From an uncultured Collinsella sp. (GTDB lineage: Bacteria; Actinomycetota; Coriobacteriia; Coriobacteriales; Coriobacteriaceae), in contig UQKY01000011.1 in the NCBI GenBank assembly GCA_900541785.1, forward strand, positions 1 through 48,076: a stretch of DNA of 48,076 bases, written 5' to 3'. Positions within the stretch are counted from its first letter, which is position 1, and every line of letters begins with the position of its first letter. The notes below the pieces were generated by a model that saw nothing but the letters and a program-made list of their open reading frames with translations, did not search any database and had not been told where the DNA came from. A program made the translations under genes and the position numbers. Shown piece by piece: positions 15,737-24,192 of this stretch.

Positions 15737-16474
15737 CTATCCCTGGAGGCTGGTGGCGATGACGGGGCGGTCGAGAGCTGCTTCGAAGCGGTCGGCCATA
15801 GCTGGGTCGCTGAGCGTGTCGACTTGGTTAAGCATGACGCGTGCGGTGCTGAGCTCCAGCGCCTGCATCTCGGCATTGAGCACCTGGGCGACGCGCTCGG
15901 GCGTGGCGATGTCGGTGAGCTCGCAGCCGCAACGCTCGCAAAAGAGCTCGGGGCGGTGGACGGCTTCGTTGATGGGCTTGCCGAGCCCCGAGGCGCCGAC
16001 GACCCAGACGATGTTGGCCGTGGCGGCGGGAATTACCGGCTCCCAGGCGGCGTGGGCCTTGAGCGGGAGTCGCTTGCTGCCGTCCGCCTCGGCCAACACA
16101 TAGTTAAATCGCTGCGCCAGCTCGCCGAGCGGCTCGGCGGGGGCGGAGAGCTTGCCTGTCTCCGGGTCCAAGACGCCTGCCTGGCAGATGCTTCCGCGCG
16201 CAAGGCCCGCGCATGCCTCGCAGGTGCAGCCGGGAACATGTAGGGCCCCCGGCTTCCAAGGCGCGGCGTCCAGGCGACGGCTCGACCCGTCCCATGGCAC
16301 GCCGGCAACGGGAAGCATATGCGTGGTGGTGCAGAGGAGCACGCGGCAGCCAGCGCGCATGAGCTCAAGACCCAGCGTCTTTAGCAAGGTCGACTTGCCG
16401 CCGCTGCCGATAATCGCGGTAATGCCCGGCTCGATCCTGAGCGCCGAGGCAAGATTGCCGCTAACCGTTTCCAT
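15737..16474 (-). CDS. yqeC: Selenium cofactor biosynthesis protein YqeC
   Basis: Protein of 245 aa with a P-loop IGSGGKSTLL (about residues 21-30) and a Cys motif CTCEACAG near 105. YqeC is a putative GTP/ATP-binding factor found with selenium-dependent molybdenum hydroxylases. It is the only gene of the cluster on the minus strand and diverges from yqeB across a 102-bp gap containing TATAAT (16488-16493; its minus-strand reading is ATTATA). Biochemical role is not settled in the family. Confidence 0.87.
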   Translation of the reverse strand: METVSGNLASALRIEPGITAIIGSGGKSTLLKTLGLELMRAGCRVLLCTTTHMLPVAGVPWDGSSRRLDAAPWKPGALHVPGCTCEACAGLARGSICQAGVLDPETGKLSAPAEPLGELAQRFNYVLAEADGSKRLPLKAHAAWEPVIPAATANIVWVVGASGLGKPINEAVHRPELFCERCGCELTDIATPERVAQVLNAEMQALELSTARVMLNQVDTLSDPAMADRFEAALDRPVIATSLQG

Positions 16475-16515
16475 CTGTTCACCGCCGTATAATACTGTGA
16501 TAATAAATAATCATC

Positions 16516-16545
16516 AGAGTAGCGGTCGAACCGCTTTTGCTCTGC
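16516..16545. promoter_or_regulatory. Dyad in yqeC-yqeB divergent region
   Basis: AGCGGT-CGA-ACCGCT (16521-16535) is a perfect dyad, extended by CAGAG (16516-16520) and CTCTG (16541-16545). A TTTT follows on the plus strand. It lies between divergent genes and could be a shared operator or a leader hairpin for yqeB. Confidence 0.45.
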
Positions 16546-16576
16546 TCAAACCGTAGCACAGGGAGGTGCCCCGGGA

Positions 16577-17371
16577 ATGCTTGTTTATGTTCGCGGCGCC
16601 GGCGATATCGCCACGGGCGTCGCCGCTCGCTTGGTGCGCGCCGGCGTGTCGGTTGTCATGGCCGATATCGCGGTTCCCACGTGCATCCGCCGCACAATCA
16701 GTTTTTGCGAGGCCATTCGCCTGGGCGAGGTCCAGGTCGAAGGCATTCGCGCTCGCTTGGCACAGACGGCGGCTGAGGCGCTTGCGATTACCGAGGCTGG
16801 AGACGTCGCCGTTGTGGTGGACCCCCAGGCCAAAATGCTCGGCGAACTGAAACCTGCTGCCGTGGTCGACGCGATTTTGGCTAAGCGCAACTTGGGCACC
16901 ACGCGCGATATGGCGCCTGTCGTCATCGCCGTGGGGCCGGGCTTTACCGCGCCGGTCGATTGCGACGCTGTGGTCGAGACCATGCGCGGTCATTTTCTCG
17001 GCCGCGTCATCACCCAGGGCTCGCCCCAGCCCAATACGGGCGTGCCGGGTGTCATCGCCGGCTATGGCAAGGAGCGCGTTATCCACAGCCCTGCCGCCGG
17101 CGTGTTTAGGTCCGACCGCGCGATCGGCGACATCGTGCACGCCGGTGACGTGATCGGGTATGCGGGTGATACGCCCATGGTCACGCAGATTGACGGCTGC
17201 TTGCGCGGCCTTTTGGCCGACGGCGTTCAGGTGACCGAGGGCTTTAAATGTGCCGATGTCGACCCGCGCGGCGATGCCAGCTATATCAACTATATTTCGG
17301 ACAAGGCGACGTCGGTCGGCGGCGGCGTGCTCGAGGCGCTCGCCATGCTCACCGGTGTATTCCAGGGATAG
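16577..17371 (+). CDS. yqeB: Selenium-dependent molybdenum hydroxylase maturation protein YqeB
   Basis: Protein of 264 aa of the YqeB/EF2563 family. It starts VYVRGAGDIATGVAARLVRA, a Rossmann-like Gly-rich turn, and has PNTGVPGVIAGYGKERVIHS and GDVIGYAGDTPMVTQIDGC later, both family marks. It is thought to help place selenium in, or mature, the molybdenum cofactor. Start ATG 16577 with GGGAGG about 9 nt upstream. xdhC follows after 9 nt, so they form one unit. Confidence 0.88.
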   Translation: MLVYVRGAGDIATGVAARLVRAGVSVVMADIAVPTCIRRTISFCEAIRLGEVQVEGIRARLAQTAAEALAITEAGDVAVVVDPQAKMLGELKPAAVVDAILAKRNLGTTRDMAPVVIAVGPGFTAPVDCDAVVETMRGHFLGRVITQGSPQPNTGVPGVIAGYGKERVIHSPAAGVFRSDRAIGDIVHAGDVIGYAGDTPMVTQIDGCLRGLLADGVQVTEGFKCADVDPRGDASYINYISDKATSVGGGVLEALAMLTGVFQG

Positions 17372-17380
17372 GAAATTGCA

Positions 17381-18424
17381 ATGGAAAAGCTCGATGTGGT
17401 GAATGCTGCGCTTGGCGCTCTGAAGGCCGGTAAGACGTGCGAGCTGGTGGTCGTGGCCGGCACGGCAGGGTCATCGCCGCGCGGCGTGGGCGCCTGGATG
17501 GCCGTCTTTGCCGATGGCAGCCAAGCGGGCACCATCGGCGGCGGCAAGATCGAGCTTTTTGCGCTGGACGAGGCGCGTGAGCTGCTGGCAGCAGGGCAAT
17601 CGCGTCTGGTCCGCTACACCATGGGCGGCGAGAACTCCGATACCGGCATGATCTGCGGCGGAGCCATCTGCCTGTGCTACCTGCATCTGGATGTATCGCA
17701 GGTGCCGTTGTTCCAGAAAATTGCCGACGTCTTGGCGTATCGACGCATCGGCGACTTCGTCATCGACTTTGAACCGTTTATCGCGAGCACACTCGAGGGC
17801 GATGTGGCCGAGTACCATGGCGAGACATCGCGCCATACCATTGCCGGCTGCCCCGAGCTTTCGCTGGTGGAGGAGGGGAGTAAGGTCACCTACACCAACG
17901 CCGCCTCCGAGATTCCCCCGGCGCACGTCGAGACGCTCTGCCCCGAGGGCCTGACCTATATCTTTGGCTGCGGACACGTGGGCGCCGCGACGGCGCGCGT
18001 GCTCACGGCGGCGGGCTTTGCCGTCGTGGCGTGCGATGATCGCCCCGGCACGCTGACGCCCGAATGGGTGCCCGGTGTCTACGATCGTCGCCTGGTCGAC
18101 TACAAGAACCTGAGCGAGCTGTGCCCCATCGGTCCGCGCGACCTGGTGGTTGTGGCCACAGCAGGCCACAAGTCCGATATCGACGTGGTGATCCAGGCGA
18201 TGCGCGCCAAGCCTGCCTACCTGGGCTGCCTGGGTTCGCGCCGCAAGACGGCCTTTGTGCGCGCCCGCCTGGAGCAGGAGGGCTTTACGCAGGACCAGAT
18301 CGACGAGCTGCACCTGCCGATCGGCGTTGCCATTCAGGCCGAGGACCCCGAGGAGATCGTCATCTCCATCGCCGCTGAGATGATCCACCTGCGCCGCACC
18401 AAACTCGTCCCCCGTAAGCGCTAA
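17381..18424 (+). CDS. xdhC: XdhC/CoxI-family maturation factor
   Basis: Protein of 347 aa. N-terminal XdhC/CoxI domain has VAGTAGSSPRGVGAWM and GTIGGGKIE; the C-terminal Rossmann domain has FGCGHVGAATARVL and CDDRPGTLTPEW, then LGSRRK. XdhC proteins bind molybdenum cofactor and insert its sulfurated (here perhaps selenated) form into xanthine-dehydrogenase-type enzymes. No hydroxylase gene accompanies it in this window. It is the last gene of the cluster and is followed by a strong hairpin terminator. Confidence 0.9.
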   Translation: MEKLDVVNAALGALKAGKTCELVVVAGTAGSSPRGVGAWMAVFADGSQAGTIGGGKIELFALDEARELLAAGQSRLVRYTMGGENSDTGMICGGAICLCYLHLDVSQVPLFQKIADVLAYRRIGDFVIDFEPFIASTLEGDVAEYHGETSRHTIAGCPELSLVEEGSKVTYTNAASEIPPAHVETLCPEGLTYIFGCGHVGAATARVLTAAGFAVVACDDRPGTLTPEWVPGVYDRRLVDYKNLSELCPIGPRDLVVVATAGHKSDIDVVIQAMRAKPAYLGCLGSRRKTAFVRARLEQEGFTQDQIDELHLPIGVAIQAEDPEEIVISIAAEMIHLRRTKLVPRKR

Positions 18425-18441
18425 TCGCATCCCCATATATG

Positions 18442-18515
18442 AGTTGCGGTGAAATAGTTCCTAGATAAGCCTGACGGGCGGTCAGCCAGGAACTATTTCA
18501 CCGCAACTGCTTTTT
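18442..18515 (+). terminator. Strong hairpin ending the salvage cluster
   Basis: Arms 18442-18462 and 18488-18508 are exact 21-bp inverses (core GCGGTGAAATAGTTCCT), with an inner CTGAC/GTCAG stem. GCTTTTT follows at 18509-18515. This is a good intrinsic terminator for xdhC, insulating the ribosomal operon that starts next. Confidence 0.75.
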
Positions 18516-18569
18516 GGGATCCATTTGTGCGGGGGAGTTGTGGAGTTGTGCAGGCAGACGAGGTTTTTC

Positions 18570-18598
18570 TGGAAATACGCACCCAATGCGCGTATAGT
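18570..18598 (+). promoter_or_regulatory. Candidate promoter of rplE operon
   Basis: TATAGT (18593-18598) with TGGAAA 17 nt upstream (18570-18575). It would give a leader of about 130 nt before rplE. There is no ribosomal gene upstream, so a promoter must exist in 18509-18735. Confidence 0.4.
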
Positions 18599-18735
18599 AC
18601 CGATTGTTTTGTCGGCTCCTGCTGCGTCGAGTCCAAACCGCGAAATGCCATGAGCGGCGCGGATGCAGCCAGGAGGCACGAGGACAACCCATCGTGGCCA
18701 CGCCCCGTGCTTAAAACCCCAAGAAGGAGTGAACA

Positions 18736-19293
18736 ATGGCAGAAGAGAAGTATGTGCCGCGTCTGAAGACCAAGTACAACAACGAGGTCAAGCAGCAGCT
18801 TCAGGACAAGTTCCAGTACGAGAACGTCATGATGATCCCCAAGTTTGAGAAGATCGTCGTGAACATGGGTGTCGGCGAGGCCGCTACCGATTCCAAGGCC
18901 ATCGACGGTGCCGTGCGCGACCTGCGCGCCATCACCGGCCAGCAGCCGATGATCACCCGTGCCCGCAAGTCCATCGCTACCTTCCGCCTGCGCGCTGGTA
19001 TGCCGATCGGCTGCAAGGTTACCCTGCGTGGCGACCGTATGTGGGAGTTCTTCGATCGTCTGACCTCCGTCGCGATCCCCCGTATCCGCGACTTCCGCGG
19101 CATCTCCGCCAAGAGCTTCGACGGCCGTGGTAACTTCTCCATGGGCGTCACCGAGCAGCTCATCTTCCCCGAGATCGACTTCGATTCCGTCGATCACCAG
19201 CGTGGTATGGACATCACTTTCGTGACCACCGCCAACACCGATGAGGAGGCCAAGGCCCTTCTGGACGCCTTCGGTTTCCCGTTCAAGAAATAG
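18736..19293 (+). CDS. rplE: 50S ribosomal protein L5
   Basis: Protein of 185 aa matching L5 throughout (NDEVK-like start, MMIPKFEKIVVNMGVGEA, KSIATFRLRAGMPIGCKVTL, PRIRDFRGI). It binds 5S rRNA and helps place it in the central protuberance. Start ATG 18736 with GAAGGAG 6 nt before. Normally rplX lies directly upstream; here a terminator and promoter do instead. Confidence 0.97.
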   Translation: MAEEKYVPRLKTKYNNEVKQQLQDKFQYENVMMIPKFEKIVVNMGVGEAATDSKAIDGAVRDLRAITGQQPMITRARKSIATFRLRAGMPIGCKVTLRGDRMWEFFDRLTSVAIPRIRDFRGISAKSFDGRGNFSMGVTEQLIFPEIDFDSVDHQRGMDITFVTTANTDEEAKALLDAFGFPFKK

Positions 19294-19372
19294 GTTCACC
19301 TGCCCTATAAGCGCCGTTCCCACAAGGGGGCGGCGCTTGGGGCGAACAATACTCTATGTGAGGAGGATATAA

Positions 19373-19558
19373 GTGGCTAAGACATCGATGATCGTCAAGT
19401 GCAATCGCAAGCAGAAGTTCTCTACTCGTGAGTACACGCGCTGCCAGCGCTGCGGCCGTCCGCACTCTGTGTACCGCAAGTTCGGCCTGTGCCGTGTCTG
19501 CTTCCGTGAGCTTGCACTCAAGGGCGAGCTTCCCGGCGTTAAGAAGGCCAGCTGGTAA
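19373..19558 (+). CDS. rpsZ: 30S ribosomal protein S14, zinc-binding type
   Basis: Protein of 61 aa, the short S14 form. Zinc ligands are CQRC and CRVC (about residues 24-27 and 40-43). GTG start at 19373 follows GAGGAGG. Typical position between rplE and rpsH in actinobacteria and Firmicutes. No second, zinc-free S14 is present here. Confidence 0.97.
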   Translation: MAKTSMIVKCNRKQKFSTREYTRCQRCGRPHSVYRKFGLCRVCFRELALKGELPGVKKASW

Positions 19559-19677
19559 GTCACTACCAGCGTTTCAAGCATCCGTTTGGAACAGGGAAAA
19601 CGCGCTAGTTAGGCTTTGCTGTTAAGGGCGGCGAAGAACCAAGAGCACGTGTTCATCAAGAACGAAGGAGAATCTGT

Positions 19678-20076
19678 ATGAACCTTACAGACCCGATCGC
19701 AGATATGCTTACGCGCATCCGTAACGCTAACTCTGTGAACAAGGCCACGGTCTCCATGCCGAGCAGCAAGAAGCTCGTCGAGATCGCTCGTGTTCTGCAC
19801 GAGGAGGGCTACATCGAGGGCTACGATGTCGAGGACACCGTTCCCCAGAAGACTCTGCACATCACGCTTAAGTATGGTCCCAAGAAGGCTAAGGTCATCA
19901 ACGGCATCCGCCGCATTTCCAAGCCGGGCCTGCGTAAGTACACCGGCGTTGCCGACATGCCCCGCGTCCGCGGTGGCCTTGGTACCGCCATTATTTCCAC
20001 CAGCCATGGCGTCATGACCGACCGCGATGCTCGCAAGCACAACGTCGGCGGCGAGATCATCGCTTACGTCTGGTAA
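19678..20076 (+). CDS. rpsH: 30S ribosomal protein S8
   Basis: Protein of 132 aa: MNLTDPIADMLTRIRNAN at the start and TSHGVMTDRDARKHNVGGE at the end are the family signatures. It binds helix 21 of 16S rRNA and, in E. coli, represses the spc operon at the rplE leader. Start ATG with GAAGGAG upstream. A 119-bp gap before it holds no gene. Confidence 0.97.
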   Translation: MNLTDPIADMLTRIRNANSVNKATVSMPSSKKLVEIARVLHEEGYIEGYDVEDTVPQKTLHITLKYGPKKAKVINGIRRISKPGLRKYTGVADMPRVRGGLGTAIISTSHGVMTDRDARKHNVGGEIIAYVW

Positions 20077-20109
20077 TTCGCTCGGTAGGTAGAAGGAAAG
20101 GAGATCACC

Positions 20110-20646
20110 GTGTCTCGTATCGGTAATAAGCCTGTCCAGATTCCCGCCGGAGTCGAAGTGGCAGTCAACGGCAACAACGTTGTCGTCAAGGGCCCCAAGG
20201 GCCAGCTCGAGCTCGATGTCTTTGAGAAGCTCGCTATTAACGTCGAGGACAACGTCCTCACCGTTTCCCGTCCCGACGACGAGCGTGAGACCCGTGCCCG
20301 CCACGGCCTCACCCGCGCCCTCATCCACAACATGGTTGTTGGCGTTTCCGAGGGCTTCGAGAAGAAGCTCGAGCTCGCCGGCGTCGGTTACCGCGTGCAG
20401 CAGAAGGGCAAGAACCTCGAGTTCTCCCTGGGCTTCTCGCACCCCGTGATCGTCGAGGCTCCCGAGGGCATCACCTTCGAGGTTCCCGACAACACCCACG
20501 TGAACGTCAAGGGTATCAACAAACAGCAGGTCGGTCAGATCGCCGCTGAGATCCGCGGTCATCGTCCTCCCGAGCCTTACAAGGGCAAGGGTATCCACTA
20601 TGTTGGCGAGCACATCCGCCGCAAGCTGGGTAAGGCCGCCAAGTAG
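20110..20646 (+). CDS. rplF: 50S ribosomal protein L6
   Basis: Protein of 178 aa with the duplicated L6 fold and the C-terminal signature PPEPYKGKGIHYVGEHIRRK. GTG start at 20110 after AAAGGAG. Followed by a CCAGCACC/GGTGCTGG hairpin before rplR. Confidence 0.97.
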   Translation: MSRIGNKPVQIPAGVEVAVNGNNVVVKGPKGQLELDVFEKLAINVEDNVLTVSRPDDERETRARHGLTRALIHNMVVGVSEGFEKKLELAGVGYRVQQKGKNLEFSLGFSHPVIVEAPEGITFEVPDNTHVNVKGINKQQVGQIAAEIRGHRPPEPYKGKGIHYVGEHIRRKLGKAAK

Positions 20647-20671
20647 TCGTAACCGACTCACTCGCATAAGA

Positions 20672-20693
20672 CCAGCACCCCGTCAGGTGCTGG
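20672..20693 (+). other. Hairpin between rplF and rplR
   Basis: CCAGCACC (20672-20679) pairs with GGTGCTGG (20686-20693) around a 6-base loop, inside the ribosomal operon. CCTTTTT follows 10 nt later, just before the rplR ribosome site, so partial termination or mRNA processing is possible. Confidence 0.5.
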
Positions 20694-20721
20694 CAAGATC
20701 AACCTTTTTAGGAGTTTACGT

Positions 20722-21090
20722 ATGAACAAGCATAAGGCGAAGCTGGAAGGCCTCAAGCGTCGTCAGCGTCGTGTTCGCGGCAAGGTCTCGGGTACCGCCG
20801 AGCGTCCGCGTCTTCGCGTGACCCGTACTAACGCCAACATTTATGCCCAGATCATCGACGACAGCAAGGGCTCCAGCCTGACGCTCGTCTCTGCCTCGAC
20901 CCTCGAGGCCGAGTTCAAGGGCACCCACACCTCGAACAAGGAGGCTGCGGAGAAGGTCGGTCAGCTCGTTGGCAAGCGCGCCATCGAGGCCGGCATCACC
21001 AAGGTCGCCTTCGATCGCGGTGGCCGTATCTACCATGGCCGCGTCAAGGCCCTCGCCGACGGTGCTCGTGCCGCCGGTCTCGAGTTCTAG
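20722..21090 (+). CDS. rplR: 50S ribosomal protein L18
   Basis: Protein of 122 aa: RRQRRVRGKVSGTAERPRL at the start and FDRGGRIYHGRVKALADGAR at the end. It binds 5S rRNA with L5. Start ATG with AGGAG upstream; 14 nt to rpsE. Confidence 0.97.
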   Translation: MNKHKAKLEGLKRRQRRVRGKVSGTAERPRLRVTRTNANIYAQIIDDSKGSSLTLVSASTLEAEFKGTHTSNKEAAEKVGQLVGKRAIEAGITKVAFDRGGRIYHGRVKALADGARAAGLEF

Positions 21091-21104
21091 GAGGTATGTA
21101 GCAC

Positions 21105-21629
21105 ATGGCTCGTAATCAGAAGCAGCAGCGCGAGGCCTCCGAGTTCGAGGAGCGCGTCGTTTACATCAACCGCGTGTCGAAGACCGTCAAGGGTGGTCGT
21201 CGCATGAGCCTCGTCGCTCTCGTCGTCGTTGGCGACGGCAAGGGCAACGTCGGCGTTGGCATGGGCAAGTCCGCTGAGGTGCCCCTGGCCATCTCCAAGG
21301 CGTCTCTCGATGCCAAGAAGAACATGTTCCACGTGCCGGTGACCGATCAGGGCACCATTCCGCACGAGGTTCTCGGTCACTTTGGTGCCGGCCGCATCAT
21401 CATCAAGCCCGCTGTCGAGGGTACTGGCGTTATCGCCGGCGGCGCTGTGCGTCCCCTCTTCGAGCTTGCTGGCATCAAGAACGTCCTGTCCAAGTCCCTC
21501 GGTACCGACAACGGCCTCAACATCATCAAGGCTGCCGTCGAGGGCCTCAAGGAGCTCTCCAGCCCTGAGGACGTCGCGGCTCGCCGTGGCCTGACGGTCT
21601 CCGAGATGTTCGTCGGTAAGGAGAACTAA
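21105..21629 (+). CDS. rpsE: 30S ribosomal protein S5
   Basis: Protein of 174 aa with the double-stranded-RNA-like N domain (KGGRRMSLVALVVVGDGKGN) and the C domain (GTGVIAGGAVRPLFELAGI). It guards decoding accuracy. AGGAGG precedes the ATG at 21105; rpmD starts 2 nt after its stop. Confidence 0.97.
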   Translation: MARNQKQQREASEFEERVVYINRVSKTVKGGRRMSLVALVVVGDGKGNVGVGMGKSAEVPLAISKASLDAKKNMFHVPVTDQGTIPHEVLGHFGAGRIIIKPAVEGTGVIAGGAVRPLFELAGIKNVLSKSLGTDNGLNIIKAAVEGLKELSSPEDVAARRGLTVSEMFVGKEN

Positions 21630-21631
21630 GC

Positions 21632-21814
21632 ATGGCTGACACCATCAAGATCAAGCAGGTCCGCAGCACCAATGGTTGCAAGCAGGACCAGGTCCGTACT
21701 GTCCGTGCCCTCGGTCTCCACAGGATCCGCGAGGTTCGCGAGATTGCTGACAACGAGTCCGTCCGCGGCATGATCTTCAAGGTCAAGCACCTTGTCGAGA
21801 TTGTAGAGGAGTAG
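21632..21814 (+). CDS. rpmD: 50S ribosomal protein L30
   Basis: Protein of 60 aa: IKIKQVRSTNGCKQDQVRTV then LGLHRIREVREI, the normal L30 core. Tightly placed between rpsE and rplO, so translationally coupled. Confidence 0.96.
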   Translation: MADTIKIKQVRSTNGCKQDQVRTVRALGLHRIREVREIADNESVRGMIFKVKHLVEIVEE

Positions 21815-21817
21815 CAA

Positions 21818-22267
21818 ATGCAGCTTCACGATCTTACTCCCGCGCCCGGTTCCACCAAGAACCGCAAGCGCGTCGGCCGTGGCAATTCTTCGGGTCACGG
21901 CACCACTTCTGGCCGCGGCCAGAAGGGCCAGGGTTCCCGCTCTGGTGGCACCAAGGGTGCCGGCTTCGAGGGTGGCCAGACTCCGCTGGCTATGCGCCTA
22001 CCCAAGCTTCCGGGCTTCCGCAACCCCCGTCGTATCGAGTACACCGCTGTCAACGTCGAGCGTCTCGAGCGTAAGTTCGAGGACGGCGCTGTGATCGACG
22101 GTGCCGCTCTTAAGGCCGCTCGCATCACCAAGAGCGAGTTCGAGCCCGTTAAGGTGCTCGGCAATGGTGAGCTCACCAAGAAGTTCACGGTCAAGGTCGA
22201 CAAGGTCAGCGCCTCTGCGCAGGCCAAGATCGAGGCCGCCGGCGGAAAGGTCGAGCTGCCGTGCTAA
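21818..22267 (+). CDS. rplO: 50S ribosomal protein L15
   Basis: Protein of 149 aa. The Gly-rich N-terminal arm (GRGNSSGHGTTSGRGQKGQG) and the KVDKVSASAQAKIEAAGGKV end are L15 signatures. Start ATG after GAGGAG. Its stop overlaps the secY start by 7 nt. Confidence 0.97.
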   Translation: MQLHDLTPAPGSTKNRKRVGRGNSSGHGTTSGRGQKGQGSRSGGTKGAGFEGGQTPLAMRLPKLPGFRNPRRIEYTAVNVERLERKFEDGAVIDGAALKAARITKSEFEPVKVLGNGELTKKFTVKVDKVSASAQAKIEAAGGKVELPC

Positions 22268-23547
22268 ATGGTCTTAAGAATGCTTTCCGCATCAAAGAAC
22301 TGCGCGAAAAGATTCTTTTTACCATAGCTATGCTCGTCGTGTACCGCATTGGTGCGCACGTTCCTGTGCCCGGCATTCCCTTCCAGGGGATGCTGGGCCT
22401 TTTCTCGACCGGGAGCAACTCGGTCGCCGCAGGTGCTATGGCCCTCCTGAATCTTTTCTCTGGTGGCGCGTTGAGCTATGTCTCGGTGTTCTCTTTGGGC
22501 ATCATGCCGTACATCACGAGCTCGATTATCCTCCAGATGCTCCAGGCCGTCGTGCCTTCCCTGCATGAGCTTGCCCGCGAGGGCGAGGTCGGTCAGACCA
22601 AGATTACGCAGTATTCGCGTTACCTCACCTTGGCTCTGGCTATCCTCAACTCCGTGGGTTACCTCTTCCTCTTTAAGAGCTTCGGCATTAGCTTCAACGG
22701 TGCCGGTGCTCCCGAGATCATCTTTGACCTCATGATCGTCGGTACGCTCACCGCGGGCGCCATGCTGATCATGTGGATTGGTGAGCTCATCACCCAGCGC
22801 GGTATCGGCAATGGCATGTCGCTGATTATCTTCGCGAACATCATGGCCGGTCTTCCGCAGGCGATCTTCTCCAGCACCGAGGGTAACGCCGGTGGCATCA
22901 TCACCATGGTGATCATCTGCGCCATCATCTTGCTGGTCATCCCGCTGATCGTTTTCCTTGAGCGCGGCCAGCGCCGCATCCCGGTCTCTTACGCCAAGCG
23001 CGTCGTGGGCCGTCGCATGATGGGTGGCCAGACCACCTACTTGCCCATCAAGGTCAACACCGCGGGCGTCGTGCCGATCATCTTCGCTTCGGCGCTGCTG
23101 TACTTCCCGGCTCAGATTGCTGTGTTCTTCCCCGGCATCGGCTGGATTCAGGCAGTTGCCTCTGCGCTTTCGACCGGTTGGCTCAACTGGGTGCTTAATG
23201 TTGTCCTCATCGTGTTCTTCGCGTACTTCTACACCTCCATGGTGTTCAACCCCGATGACACGGCCGACAACCTTAAGAAGCAGGGCGGCTTTATTCCGGG
23301 CGTCCGTCCGGGCAGGGCTACCGCGGCCTACATCAAGAACGCGCTCAACAAGATTACGCTTCCCAGCGCTGTCTTTTTGGCGCTCATCGCCATCGTGCCT
23401 TCGATTATCTTCTCCTTCACGGGCAACCATCTGATCCAGGCATTTGGCGGCACGTCCATCCTCATCATGGTCGGCGTCGTGCTCGACACGGTCGATAAGC
23501 TCGAAGGCCAGATCAAGATGTATGATTACGATGGATTCTTTAAATAG
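22261..23547 (+). CDS. secY: Protein translocase subunit SecY
   Basis: Protein of 428 aa with ten hydrophobic segments, the pore of the Sec export system. Signatures include GIMPYITSSIILQ (second transmembrane region) and QRRIPVSYAKRVVGRR on the cytoplasmic side. The GTG start at 22261 overlaps the end of rplO, whose GGAAAGG supplies the ribosome site; this gives the usual short cytoplasmic start LNGLKNAFRIKELR. It is followed closely by adk. Confidence 0.97.
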   Translation: MLNGLKNAFRIKELREKILFTIAMLVVYRIGAHVPVPGIPFQGMLGLFSTGSNSVAAGAMALLNLFSGGALSYVSVFSLGIMPYITSSIILQMLQAVVPSLHELAREGEVGQTKITQYSRYLTLALAILNSVGYLFLFKSFGISFNGAGAPEIIFDLMIVGTLTAGAMLIMWIGELITQRGIGNGMSLIIFANIMAGLPQAIFSSTEGNAGGIITMVIICAIILLVIPLIVFLERGQRRIPVSYAKRVVGRRMMGGQTTYLPIKVNTAGVVPIIFASALLYFPAQIAVFFPGIGWIQAVASALSTGWLNWVLNVVLIVFFAYFYTSMVFNPDDTADNLKKQGGFIPGVRPGRATAAYIKNALNKITLPSAVFLALIAIVPSIIFSFTGNHLIQAFGGTSILIMVGVVLDTVDKLEGQIKMYDYDGFFK

Positions 23548-23565
23548 GCTAGAGGAGGATTGCTC

Positions 23566-24192
23566 ATGAACCTCGTATTGCTCGGAGCTCCGGGTGCCGG
23601 TAAGGGCACCGTCGCACAGGAGCTCGTCGCCGAGTTCGGCGTCGCTCACATTTCCACGGGCGACTTGCTGCGTGCTGCCGTCAAGGGTGGCACCGAGCTT
23701 GGTATTCAGGCTAAGAAGTACATGGACGCCGGCGAGCTCGTTCCCGACCAGCTCGTTATCGACCTTGTCAAGGAGCGCCTTGCCGCCGATGACGCCCAGC
23801 AGGGCTTCATCCTCGATGGCTTCCCGCGCAACATTGCCCAGGCTGTGACACTCGATTCCGAGCTCTCCGCCATGGGTCGCGAGATTGACTGCGCCCTTCT
23901 GGTCGACGTGGCCCCCGAGGTCATCATCGACCGTCTGTCTTCGCGTCGCACCTGCCGCGCTTGCGGTTACACCGGCACCGCTGCCGATGTTACCTGCCCC
24001 AAGTGTGGTGGCGAGATGTATCAGCGCGACGACGACAAGCCCGAGACCATCAAGAACCGTCTCGACGTCTACGAGAAGTCCACGAGTCCGCTCGTCGACT
24101 ACTATCGTGGCCAGGGTCTGCTTAAGTCGGTCAACGGTGACCAGGCTCGCGAGACCGTGTACGGGGATGTCAAAGAGGCTCTCGGTCTATGA
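23566..24192 (+). CDS. adk: Adenylate kinase, zinc-LID type
   Basis: Protein of 208 aa. It interconverts AMP, ADP and ATP. P-loop GAPGAGKGT (residues 7-15), DGFPRN near 84, and a LID with four cysteines in CRACGYTGTAADVTCPKCGG (about 129-148), the zinc form. ATG 23566 is chosen since GAGGAGG lies 7 nt before it; a TTG at 23560 overlaps that site. Its stop overlaps the map start (ATGA). Confidence 0.96.
   Translation: MNLVLLGAPGAGKGTVAQELVAEFGVAHISTGDLLRAAVKGGTELGIQAKKYMDAGELVPDQLVIDLVKERLAADDAQQGFILDGFPRNIAQAVTLDSELSAMGREIDCALLVDVAPEVIIDRLSSRRTCRACGYTGTAADVTCPKCGGEMYQRDDDKPETIKNRLDVYEKSTSPLVDYYRGQGLLKSVNGDQARETVYGDVKEALGL

Noticed and set aside
18600..18735. Remnant of rplX upstream of rplE
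   Set aside because: Translations in all plus frames show no L24 motif; the stretch looks like a promoter and leader.
22264..23649. Minus-strand frame opposite secY (461 codons)
   Set aside because: Asp/Glu/His-rich antisense product with no start signal; SecY on the plus strand is certain.
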